From: Nitrospiraceae bacterium
Lineage (GTDB): Bacteria; Nitrospirota; Thermodesulfovibrionia; Thermodesulfovibrionales; Dissulfurispiraceae
Assembly: GCA_003170655.1 (NCBI GenBank)
Contig: PMYY01000135.1
Location: 1-7,307 of the forward strand
Reading direction: 5' to 3'
DNA length: 7,307 nucleotides
In this document: piece after piece, positions 1 through 6,546 of the stretch
Position numbering within the stretch: the stretch's first letter is position 1
Layout: the number at the start of each line of letters is the position of its first letter
Program-made: the position numbers and the translations under genes
The notes under the pieces: model-generated
Told to the model about the DNA's origin: nothing
What the model saw: the letters and a program-made list of their open reading frames with translations, nothing else
Databases searched by the model: none

Positions 1-44
1 TCGGATTCGGCGAAGCTTGTCAGAGAATAACGCTAAGGAGAGCG

Positions 45-977
45 ATGGGACAGCGGAACGAGACGATTGAAGAGATAATAAATTTTCTCTCCGGTTATCT
101 TCACGGAAAGGCTAAGGCGCTGAAGCTTTCGCTCATTACTTTTTTTTCCAGGGGACACCTCCTCATCGAGGACCTTCCGGGCCTCGGAAAGACAACCTTA
201 GCCATCGCAATCGCAAAGGCCCTCGGTCTCAGCTTCGGGCGCATACAGTGCACAAGCGACCTCTTGCCGACCGACATCTCGGGTCTCTCCATTTTCAACA
301 AAGACACGGGGACCTTCGAATTCTATCAGGGCCCGGTATTCAATAATATCGTCCTTGTCGATGAGATCAACAGGGCCACACCCAAAACCCAGAGCGCGTT
401 GCTCGAGGCAATGGGGGAGAAACAGGCCACCATCGAAGAGAAGACATATAAGCTTGCCAGGCCGTTTTTCGTTATCGCTACTCAAAATCCGGTAGAGCAG
501 TTCGGCACCTTCCCGCTGCCCGAATCTCAACTCGACCGCTTCACTATGAAGATCAGCGTAGGCTATGCATCCAGGGTATCAGAAAAGGAAATCCTCAAGT
601 TTGGTAGCAAGCGGGAAGAACTATATTCTATCCAGCCGATGATGACGAAGGATGAGGTCATTGCTATCCAGGATGAGATCAAAGAAAAAGTGTACCTGTC
701 CGATAAAATGCTTGATTATGTGCTCGATATAGTCGAGGCGACCCGGGACAATAAATTCATACTCGCAGGGGTCTCAACCCGCGGTGTGCTGGCGATAACA
801 GCAACGGCAAAGACGAAGGCCTATTTCAGCGGCAGGGACTATGTGATACCGGAAGACATAAAGGAACTCTCCGAGTTCACTATTCCGCACAGAGTCATTT
901 TCAGGGACGAGTACGAACATGTCGACAAGAAGGAGGTTGTAAAATCGGTCATCGAAAAAATACCGGTCCCGGTGTAA
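45..977 (+). CDS. MoxR-family AAA+ ATPase
   Basis: A 310-residue cytoplasmic ATPase of the MoxR branch of AAA+ proteins, close to the usual family length. Seen in the sequence: Walker A (DLPGLGKT, residues 43-50), Walker B (VLVDE, 103-107, followed by INRA), sensor 1 (ATQNP, N148), the ESQLDRF motif (160-166) with the likely arginine finger, and sensor 2 (GVSTRG, R246) in the C-terminal lid domain. MoxR proteins are regarded as ATP-driven chaperones or assembly factors; the client here is unknown, and the next two genes are the obvious candidates by context. The ATG at 45 is preceded by AAGGAG (35-40) with a short 4-base gap. The frame stays open to the left edge, but the family N-terminus fits this ATG. 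The gene ends IPVPV, a normal family ending, and runs directly into the DUF58 gene. The family call is firm; the specific role is inferred. Confidence 0.96.
   Translation: MGQRNETIEEIINFLSGYLHGKAKALKLSLITFFSRGHLLIEDLPGLGKTTLAIAIAKALGLSFGRIQCTSDLLPTDISGLSIFNKDTGTFEFYQGPVFNNIVLVDEINRATPKTQSALLEAMGEKQATIEEKTYKLARPFFVIATQNPVEQFGTFPLPESQLDRFTMKISVGYASRVSEKEILKFGSKREELYSIQPMMTKDEVIAIQDEIKEKVYLSDKMLDYVLDIVEATRDNKFILAGVSTRGVLAITATAKTKAYFSGRDYVIPEDIKELSEFTIPHRVIFRDEYEHVDKKEVVKSVIEKIPVPV
931..946 (+). promoter_or_regulatory. Candidate ribosome binding site and ATC start for the DUF58 gene
   Basis: AGGAGGT at 931-937 lies inside the 3' end of moxR (Lys-Glu-Val codons). It sits 7 bases upstream of an ATC at 944 that is in frame with the DUF58 protein. 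Starting there would give a short polar leader (IGHRKNTGPGV) before the conserved membrane region and a 308-residue protein. The match may be chance, since AAG GAG GTT is an ordinary codon string. It is listed because no ATG, GTG or TTG exists in this frame between the upstream stop (752-754) and 1094. Confidence 0.3.
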
Positions 978-1870
978 TCAAAATCACGAAGGCCGGATGG
1001 ATTTATATCATCCTCACGATTTTTCTCGGCTTCTCGGCTGTCAATACGGGCAACAATCTGGTCTATCTCATCGTCTCTGTCCTCCTCAGTTTCATGGGCA
1101 TTTCAGGTTTCTTCGGCAGGCGCAACCTTATGAATTATCGCGTTGGGATCTCGGCGCCCGATGAGATCTATGCAGGGACCGCCATACCCGTGAAGTTTGT
1201 TCTTACGAATAGGAAACGCTTTATGCCGTCTTTTCTCATAAAGGTGAAGCTCGGCGATACTGAAACGCTTTTGCCGGTCGTCGCCAAGGAGGGAAAGGCT
1301 GCAGGGCTTGCCACGATGGCTTTTCCGCGCCGGGGCCGTCATCGCATCGACGATGTCTACATATCATCTGTATTCCCGTTCAATTTCTTCATCCGTTTCA
1401 GGCGAATAGATCTGGATCTCGATGTCATAGTATTCCCCGCCGTGAAGAAGTGCTCCATAGGAGGCCTCATTGGGAGGGTAGAGAGATCTAAGGGAGACAG
1501 GACCCTTGACAAGACGGGTTTTGAGGCAGAGATGCTTTCGATCAGGAATTACCAATACGGCGATCCGCAGAAGTATATACATTGGAAGGCGAGCGCACGG
1601 ACCGGGGAATTGAAGACCAAGGAATTTTCGTCTCTCGCTCATCGTCCTTTGCTCCTGGAGCTGGATAAAATTGCGATAGCCGACCTCGAAGAAAAAATAT
1701 CATGCGTGGCATACATTATCGTGAAAAGTTTCCGGCTCAATATTTCGGTAGGCCTTAAAATCGGCACCAGGGTGTTCAGTCCCGTTACTCGGATTTCTGC
1801 TGAAACCGGGAAGGGGGGCTATGGGAAAGCTGCAATGCTGAAAGAGCTTGCCCTTTACGGGAGCGAATAA
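977..1870 (+). CDS. DUF58 membrane protein with non-canonical start
   Basis: This protein is the standard partner of MoxR ATPases. Numbering from the ATC at 977 gives 297 residues: a basic N-terminus (IKITKAG), two membrane helices around a conserved NTGNN turn (about 8-24 and 28-45), a beta-rich region, and the DUF58 signature YGDPQKYIHWKASARTGEL near 194-212. The C-terminal vWA-like part has D230 followed by KIA, so the DxSxS metal-site pattern is not complete. The first ATG (1094) lies in the middle of the second helix and would remove conserved sequence. No ATG, GTG or TTG is available upstream. The ATC at 977 overlaps the moxR stop (TAATC) and matches the usual N-terminus; the ATC at 944 has the better ribosome site. 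The start is therefore uncertain. The protein is probably membrane-bound with its soluble domain in the cytoplasm, working with MoxR and the transglutaminase encoded 3 bases downstream. Confidence 0.88.
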   Translation: MKITKAGWIYIILTIFLGFSAVNTGNNLVYLIVSVLLSFMGISGFFGRRNLMNYRVGISAPDEIYAGTAIPVKFVLTNRKRFMPSFLIKVKLGDTETLLPVVAKEGKAAGLATMAFPRRGRHRIDDVYISSVFPFNFFIRFRRIDLDLDVIVFPAVKKCSIGGLIGRVERSKGDRTLDKTGFEAEMLSIRNYQYGDPQKYIHWKASARTGELKTKEFSSLAHRPLLLELDKIAIADLEEKISCVAYIIVKSFRLNISVGLKIGTRVFSPVTRISAETGKGGYGKAAMLKELALYGSE

Positions 1871-1873
1871 CTG

Positions 1874-3802
1874 ATGGCACGCAATAGGGACGAATATACA
1901 ATAAGCATAAAGGCCGCCATGAACGGCCTTACCTACGTTGCAGGACTTATCAGCTTTTTATCTGTGGTCAGGTATGTCGGGATTATTTTCTCCCTTGGCT
2001 TTGTTTTCCTTTTTTTTGCGGCCTTCTTTTTGGATTACCGTAGGAGATATGAGATTTCTCGAAGAATTTTCAATATGATTCTCGTCATCTTTGTCATTCT
2101 AAATTCTCTCAGGATAACACGCGATAATTTTACCGCGCCAATAGTTGAGACCCTTTTGATACTGATGGCTGTCAAGTTTCTGGAAGAAAAAAAGACGCGT
2201 GATTATATGCAGATCTATGTCCTCTCAACCTTTTTGCTCGCAGTTTCAGCACTATTGACCCTTGACCTCCAATTCCTTGTAAACCTTGTCCTGCTGGCTT
2301 TTTTATTGCCGCTATGCATCGTACTGCTGACCTTCTATTCGCAGGAGAGCAGCATAACTCTAATGAACATTGAACTCTCAAGTGTGATGTCGAGGGCCCT
2401 GCTTATACCGCTTGTTTCTATACCCATGACTGCCCTAATGTTTGTCATCTTGCCCAGGACCGCGTTCCCGCTTCTCAATTTTCTTAATGCAGGCGGCACA
2501 ACAACCGGATTTACGGACCATGTGACACTCGGCGATATCTCTAATATCCAGGAAAATGCAGCTGTAATTTTTCGTGCAGAGACAGAGCCGGTGAACGAAG
2601 ACATGCTCTACTGGAGGGGCATTGTGCTCGACTATTTCGATGGAACATCGTGGAGGAGCCTTAACAAGGAGCGGGAGCTCCGCAGTAATTTCAAACTGCA
2701 GGGCAAAAAGGTTTACCAGACCATCTATCTTGAACCTTACGGGAATATATATTTCTTTGCACTGGACAAACCGGTATCTCTGAATTATCGCGACTCGCAA
2801 TTTTTTGATGACCTGACCGTGAGATCGCGACAGGGCATAGAGCGGCGGACCAAGTACATTGCCGTATCGGTGCTTTCCGGTGTCGAAGGGCGGGAAAGTA
2901 TTGATACGAGGAAATATCTTCAGCTTCCTCCAGGCGATTTCGGAAAGATCGTGAAGCTGGTCAGGGAAGTGACTGCCGGTAAAAGCGAGGAAGAGGCGGC
3001 ACGGGCTTTACTTCATTACCTCAGGGATGGGCAATTCGCTTATTCGCTCAAGGATCTGCCGGTGACGGTCAAGCCGATTGAAGATTTTCTGTTTAATTAT
3101 AAATATGGCAACTGCGAGTATTTCGCCTCAACGATGGCCGTAATGCTGCGTACATCCGGAATACCGTCCCGTCTTGTCGGCGGCTACCGGGGCGGATATT
3201 ACAATACTCTGGGGGGCTACTACCTCTTATCCCAGAACAGCGCCCATGTATGGGTAGAGGCATATATCCGCAACAAGGGCTGGGTGCGTATGGACCCGAC
3301 ACCCGGGGCCATCGGCGCATTTACAAACAGAAGCCAGAATGGAATATTGCTTTGTATCAAACTCTTTTTCGATGCGATAAACTATTACTGGAATTCCATG
3401 ATCATCAGCTATGACCTGAACAAACAGATAGCGCTATTTACAGGCTTCAAGAATGTGCTCAAGAGTCTACGGATCGATCCAGCCGTGTTGAAGGGCCTTG
3501 CTGGTGGCGCTTTTGTCATGCTTGCGGTATTGTGTGGTGCTGGGGCGCTCATTTATGGGTTACTCCGAAGAAAGGCCTCCGAAAGACGCATGGTCGATAA
3601 TTTTATAGGAAAAATGAGAAAATATGGCTATGAGAGGACCATGTCCGAAGGACTCCACGAACTTACGGCGAAAATAGAAGACGCTGGACTGCGCGAGAAA
3701 TCCAATGTTTTTGCGTCCGAATTCGAAGGGCTTTTTTACCGGGACAAGCACATGACCAAGGAGGATCTGGCCCGTTTGAAACGTCTGCTGGACGATATCT
3801 GA
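1874..3802 (+). CDS. TgpA-type membrane transglutaminase-like protein
   Basis: A 642-residue integral membrane protein. About seven hydrophobic segments lie in residues 14-194 (roughly 14-31, 34-53, 65-79, 88-103, 111-130, 134-154, 174-193), matching the DUF3488/TgpA N-terminal domain. A soluble region then carries the transglutaminase core with all three catalytic residues: C414 (YGNCEYFAS), H458 (SAHVWVE) and D474 (MDPTPGA). A further helix at about 541-562 precedes a charged tail of about 80 residues resembling DUF4129. In Pseudomonas aeruginosa, TgpA has a periplasmic transglutaminase domain and is essential; by analogy this core should face outside the cytoplasm. The substrate is unknown and may lie in the cell envelope. 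The start at 1874 is 3 bases after the DUF58 stop, with GGGAG at 1859-1863, so the two genes are probably translationally coupled. The fold and active site are clear; the biological role is inferred. Confidence 0.93.
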   Translation: MARNRDEYTISIKAAMNGLTYVAGLISFLSVVRYVGIIFSLGFVFLFFAAFFLDYRRRYEISRRIFNMILVIFVILNSLRITRDNFTAPIVETLLILMAVKFLEEKKTRDYMQIYVLSTFLLAVSALLTLDLQFLVNLVLLAFLLPLCIVLLTFYSQESSITLMNIELSSVMSRALLIPLVSIPMTALMFVILPRTAFPLLNFLNAGGTTTGFTDHVTLGDISNIQENAAVIFRAETEPVNEDMLYWRGIVLDYFDGTSWRSLNKERELRSNFKLQGKKVYQTIYLEPYGNIYFFALDKPVSLNYRDSQFFDDLTVRSRQGIERRTKYIAVSVLSGVEGRESIDTRKYLQLPPGDFGKIVKLVREVTAGKSEEEAARALLHYLRDGQFAYSLKDLPVTVKPIEDFLFNYKYGNCEYFASTMAVMLRTSGIPSRLVGGYRGGYYNTLGGYYLLSQNSAHVWVEAYIRNKGWVRMDPTPGAIGAFTNRSQNGILLCIKLFFDAINYYWNSMIISYDLNKQIALFTGFKNVLKSLRIDPAVLKGLAGGAFVMLAVLCGAGALIYGLLRRKASERRMVDNFIGKMRKYGYERTMSEGLHELTAKIEDAGLREKSNVFASEFEGLFYRDKHMTKEDLARLKRLLDDI

Positions 3803-3810
3803 CAAGGGTG

Positions 3811-3855
3811 TTTTTTTGCCTTTCATTTGTTGTAAAATGATTCATAATTTTAATT
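3811..3855 (+). promoter_or_regulatory. Possible promoter for the DUF465 gene
   Basis: The 73-base gap after the transglutaminase gene is AT-rich. Two weak sigma70-like arrangements can be read: TTTTTT (3811-3816) with TAAAAT (3833-3838), 16-base spacing; and TTGTTG (3827-3832) with TTAATT (3850-3855), 17-base spacing. Neither is strong. I see no convincing hairpin terminator here, so read-through from the upstream operon remains possible. Confidence 0.25.
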
Positions 3856-3875
3856 CTACATCGAGGGAGGTTACG

Positions 3876-4103
3876 ATGACCGACGAAGAGATCGTAGAAG
3901 CGCTGAAGAAGGTGAATGACGATTTTAAGAAGCTTTGCCAGGAGCACAAGGAATTGAATGGCCAGCTTGATGAGCTGAACAAGAAGCATTATCTCTCTCC
4001 AGAAGAGGAGATAGAAAAGAAAAGAATGCAGAAGGAAAAGCTCAACAGAAAGGATAAAATAGCCGAACTAGTGCGGGATTACAAGAAAAACCACAATAAT
4101 TAA
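3876..4103 (+). CDS. Small DUF465 (YdcH-like) coiled-coil protein
   Basis: A 75-residue, highly charged, probably all-helical protein. The pattern QEHKELNGQLDEL, then LSPEEEIEKKRMQKEKL, then RKDKIAEL is that of the DUF465/YdcH family: a helical hairpin with a Lys-Leu-x-x-Lys-Asp segment near the C-terminus. Its length matches typical members. The family function is not established. The ATG at 3876 is chosen because GGGAGG (3865-3870) lies 5 bases upstream and the family similarity begins just after it; an in-frame ATG at 3816 has no ribosome site and would add an unrelated 20-residue leader. It has no membrane segment or cysteine cluster, apart from a single Cys in the EH-box region. It stands between the transglutaminase operon and ilvD with short gaps on both sides, and nothing in view links it to either. 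Confidence 0.85.
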   Translation: MTDEEIVEALKKVNDDFKKLCQEHKELNGQLDELNKKHYLSPEEEIEKKRMQKEKLNRKDKIAELVRDYKKNHNN

Positions 4104-4170
4104 TCCATAGTAAGCAAATCATTTCATCTGCGGCTGAGGCCGTTCGAGAACGATAAGGGGATATTTCTTT

Positions 4171-5829
4171 ATGAGAAGAAGTGACACGATTAAATGCGGA
4201 CTTGAGCGCATGCCTCACAGGGCGCTCCTTTATGCCACAGGAATGCCGCGCAGCGAGATGAACAAACCTTTCATAGGGGTAGCTACCAGCTTTACCGATA
4301 TCATCCCGGGCCATATCGGCATGCGTGACCTTGAGAGATTCATAGAAAAAGGAATCCATACCGGGGGGGGGTATCCATTCTTCTTCGGAATTCCAGGTAT
4401 ATGCGACGGCATCGCGATGGGACACAAAGGCATGCACTACTCTCTCGCCTCGAGGGAGCTTATAGCTGACATGGTCGAAACTATAACTGAGGCGCATCAA
4501 CTTGACGGACTCGTTCTTCTCACAAACTGCGATAAGATAACCCCCGGCATGCTTATGGCTGCGGCCAGACTAAATATCCCCAGCATCGTAGTGACAGCGG
4601 GGCCTATGCTTGGAGGTAAATACAAGGGGCGCCGGCTCAATCTGACGAGCGATACATTTGAAGCTGTCGGCAAATTCAAGAAAGGCTTGATCAAGCCCGA
4701 AGAACTGCAGAACCTGGAGATGTGCGCATGCCCTGGGGCTGGATCTTGCCAAGGCATGTATACGGCCAATACAATGGCGTGTGTAACCGAGGCCCTCGGA
4801 ATGAGTCTGCCCGGCTGTGCGACAGCGCCGGCTGTTCTCGCTCAGAAGAAAAGGATCGCTTTCGAGAGCGGGATTAAGATCGTTGAACTTATCAAAAAGA
4901 ATGTTACCCCGCGTAAGATCATGACCAAAGAAGCCTTTGAGAACGCCATAAGGGTAGATCTGGCACTAGGAGGATCTACAAATACGGCGCTTCACATCCC
5001 CGCTATGGCTCATGATGCAGGGATAGATCTTAAGCTGGAGACCTTCGATGAGATCAGCAAAAAGACCCCGCACATCACTAATATGATTCCGGGCGGGCAA
5101 TACTACATGGAAGACCTCGATGCTGCCGGCGGCATTCCAGCGGTGCTGAGCAGATTGAAGGACATGCTCAAGGACAGTCCAACCGTTTCGGGTGTAAGCA
5201 TCCTGAAGATCGCCGGGGCTGCAGAAGTCTTCGACGAAGATGTTATCAGGCCGCTTAATAAGGCATTTCATAAGGAGGGCGGCATAGCGGTGCTCAAGGG
5301 TAACCTAGCACCCGACGGTGCAGTCGTGAAGCAAACCGCGGTGAGCAAAAACATGATGAAGTTCGAAGGTGCGGCAAAGGTATATGATTCCGAAGAAGCC
5401 GCTATGAAGGCCATCCTTGCTGGAGAAATAAAGTCCGGCGATGTCGTAGTCATAAGGTACGAAGGCCCCAAGGGCGGCCCGGGGATGAGGGAAATGCTAT
5501 CTCCCACTTCGGCAATTGCCGGTATGGGGCTTGCCGAATCCGTGGCGCTTATTACTGATGGGCGATTCTCGGGAGGCACCCGCGGTCCCTGTATCGGCCA
5601 TGTCTCACCCGAAGCAATGGAGGGTGGTCCGATCGCTGTCGTAAAAAACGGCGACAAGATACGGATCGACATCCCTAAAAGAAAAATCGAAGTGGTCATT
5701 TCCGATCAGGAGATGAAGGACAGGATGTCAGCCTGGAAAAAGCCGCAGCCGAAGATAAAGAAGGGATATCTTTCGAGGTATGCGAAGCTGGTTAGTTCGG
5801 CTGCCAGCGGCGCGATAATGCTCGATTAA
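4171..5829 (+). CDS. ilvD: Dihydroxy-acid dehydratase
   Basis: A 552-residue cytoplasmic Fe-S enzyme that dehydrates 2,3-dihydroxy-isovalerate and 2,3-dihydroxy-3-methylvalerate to the 2-keto acids of valine/leucine and isoleucine synthesis. Seen: the N-terminus RRSDTIKCGLERMPHRALLYATG, the three expected cluster cysteines C78 (CDGIAMGHKGM), C120 (NCDKITPGMLMAA, the IlvD/Edd signature) and C193 (GSCQGMYTANTMAC), and the C-terminal signature TDGRFSGGTRGPCIGHVSPEA, whose S467 is the likely catalytic base. The first cysteine is in CDG, with PGH in the preceding conserved block where some homologues carry Cys, a known variant. Length is normal. CDGIAMGH and TANTMAC favour IlvD over phosphogluconate dehydratase (Edd). 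Whether the cluster is [2Fe-2S] or [4Fe-4S] cannot be read here. AAGGGGA (4155-4161) supports the ATG. A run of nine G (4363-4371) encodes Gly65-67. No other ilv or leu gene is in view. Confidence 0.97.
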   Translation: MRRSDTIKCGLERMPHRALLYATGMPRSEMNKPFIGVATSFTDIIPGHIGMRDLERFIEKGIHTGGGYPFFFGIPGICDGIAMGHKGMHYSLASRELIADMVETITEAHQLDGLVLLTNCDKITPGMLMAAARLNIPSIVVTAGPMLGGKYKGRRLNLTSDTFEAVGKFKKGLIKPEELQNLEMCACPGAGSCQGMYTANTMACVTEALGMSLPGCATAPAVLAQKKRIAFESGIKIVELIKKNVTPRKIMTKEAFENAIRVDLALGGSTNTALHIPAMAHDAGIDLKLETFDEISKKTPHITNMIPGGQYYMEDLDAAGGIPAVLSRLKDMLKDSPTVSGVSILKIAGAAEVFDEDVIRPLNKAFHKEGGIAVLKGNLAPDGAVVKQTAVSKNMMKFEGAAKVYDSEEAAMKAILAGEIKSGDVVVIRYEGPKGGPGMREMLSPTSAIAGMGLAESVALITDGRFSGGTRGPCIGHVSPEAMEGGPIAVVKNGDKIRIDIPKRKIEVVISDQEMKDRMSAWKKPQPKIKKGYLSRYAKLVSSAASGAIMLD

Positions 5830-5854
5830 TAAAGCCTTTTCGTGTTAGTATAGC
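5826..5854 (+). promoter_or_regulatory. Probable tRNA-Gly promoter
   Basis: TTAATA (5826-5831) and TATAGC (5849-5854) are separated by 17 bases, each matching four of six sigma70 consensus positions. Transcription would begin near 5861, a few bases before the mature tRNA 5' end. The -35 overlaps the ilvD stop codon. Confidence 0.4.
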
Positions 5855-5864
5855 TTTCCTTAAA

Positions 5865-5939
5865 GCGGGCGTAACTCAGTGGTAGAGTACTAGCTTCCCA
5901 AGCTGGGAGTCGCGGGTTCGAATCCCGTCGCCCGCTCCA
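5865..5939 (+). tRNA. tRNA-Gly, anticodon CCC
   Basis: A complete 75-base cloverleaf including an encoded CCA. Acceptor stem GCGGGCG (5865-5871) pairs with CGCCCGC (5929-5935); D stem ACTC/GAGT (5874-5877, 5885-5888); anticodon stem CTAGC/GCTGG (5890-5894, 5902-5906) with one T-G pair; loop TTCCCAA with anticodon CCC at 5897-5899; T stem GCGGG/CCCGT around TTCGAAT (5917-5923). The discriminator T at 5936 is typical of bacterial tRNA-Gly. It reads GGG codons. I see no clear terminator after it. Confidence 0.97.
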
Positions 5940-6081
5940 TAATGAAAAATTAAGATCGCCCTTTAGATTAGTCATCGTACGCCATGTGCTCTATAAATTA
6001 GTCTGAAACGATCTAGTTAATTTCCATCATTATCTCAATCCTGCGAACTTGTGTATAGAGCGGCGTGTTATTGAAACAGCT

Positions 6082-6109
6082 TTGATTTTGGGTCCGATAA
6101 GGATAAACT
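6082..6109 (+). promoter_or_regulatory. Possible promoter for the small exported protein
   Basis: TTGATT (6082-6087) and TAAACT (6104-6109) lie 16 bases apart, about 45 bases before the ATG. Just downstream, TAGGT is repeated at 6111-6115 and 6125-6129, and CCTATAGG (6121-6128) is a perfect 8-base palindrome. This could be a small operator, but nothing proves it. Confidence 0.28.
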
Positions 6110-6154
6110 TTAGGTGATATCCTATAGGTCAAGCTTTCGGAAAGGAGCGACATC

Positions 6155-6427
6155 ATGAAAACAAGTTTTATCATTATATGGTTTCTGTCCATCACTTTCG
6201 CTTTTGTTATTGGGTACAGCCACGGTGTGGGCGAACGGTATGAGAGTGTCGAAAAAGTCGTGCTTTTCGATTATAGTCAACAAATCAAGGAAGCCATCAG
6301 GGACGGCATCCCATTCAAACTTAAGGGAACGGACATCAACTTACTGCCTCGAAACGACGGGCAGATAAGTGTATCCGCAGTCCAGCTGAATAGGGACATT
6401 AGGAAAATCAGGCTGGTGAGCGAATAA
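6155..6427 (+). CDS. Small protein with N-terminal membrane/signal segment, unrecognised
   Basis: A 90-residue protein I do not recognise. Residues 4-21 form one hydrophobic helix (FIIIWFLSITFAFVIG) after MKT, so the product is either anchored in the inner membrane with its remainder outside, or secreted. There is no clear signal-peptidase site and no lipobox cysteine; the protein has no cysteine at all. The remaining 65 or so residues are polar and mixed-charge, with no motif I can name. The start is well supported: AAGGAG (6142-6147) lies 7 bases before the ATG. It stands alone, 215 bases after the tRNA and 119 bases before the next gene, with its own possible promoter. The strong ribosome site and the sensible membrane helix argue for a real gene; function is unknown. 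Confidence 0.72.
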   Translation: MKTSFIIIWFLSITFAFVIGYSHGVGERYESVEKVVLFDYSQQIKEAIRDGIPFKLKGTDINLLPRNDGQISVSAVQLNRDIRKIRLVSE

Positions 6428-6483
6428 AAAGCATTCGGACATCTCACTTTTGTCCAGGATTCGGTTCTTCTGCTGCATAGGCT

Positions 6484-6512
6484 TTAACCCGCTATCTGAA
6501 ATCGATTATACT
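6484..6512 (+). promoter_or_regulatory. Probable promoter for the cysteine-motif protein
   Basis: TTAACC (6484-6489, four of six) and TATACT (6507-6512, five of six) are separated by 17 bases. Transcription would start near 6519, which places the in-frame TTG at 6514 outside the message and favours the ATG at 6547. Confidence 0.45.
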
Positions 6513-6527
6513 ATTGACTACATTCAT

Positions 6528-6537
6528 AGGTGAGGGG
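6528..6537 (+). promoter_or_regulatory. Ribosome binding site deciding the start at 6547
   Basis: AGGTGAGGGG ends 9 bases before the ATG at 6547. The alternative TTG at 6514 has no comparable purine-rich site upstream and lies at the predicted transcription start, so the shorter reading is preferred. Confidence 0.55.
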
Positions 6538-6546
6538 TATTCGCAA

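Noticed and set aside
1..30. Possible last codons of an upstream gene (frame reading SDSAKLVRE then stop)
   Set aside because: Only nine codons are visible and other frames are also open, so there is no way to tell whether this is coding.
3782..3819. CGTC/GACG hairpin followed by a T run as a terminator of the transglutaminase gene
   Set aside because: The stem has 4 pairs, lies inside the coding end and is separated from the T run at 3811 by about 16 bases.
4042..4500. 152-codon open frame on the - strand
   Set aside because: It lies opposite the well-supported ilvD 5' end and the DUF465 3' end, has no recognisable domain and is best explained as a shadow.
5268..5699. 143-codon open frame on the - strand
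   Set aside because: It is antisense to conserved ilvD codons, with low-complexity Ser/Pro/Ile composition typical of a shadow frame.
6437..6455. GGACA/TGTCC hairpin as a terminator after the small membrane protein gene
   Set aside because: The stem is only 5 bp with a 9-base loop and no following T run.
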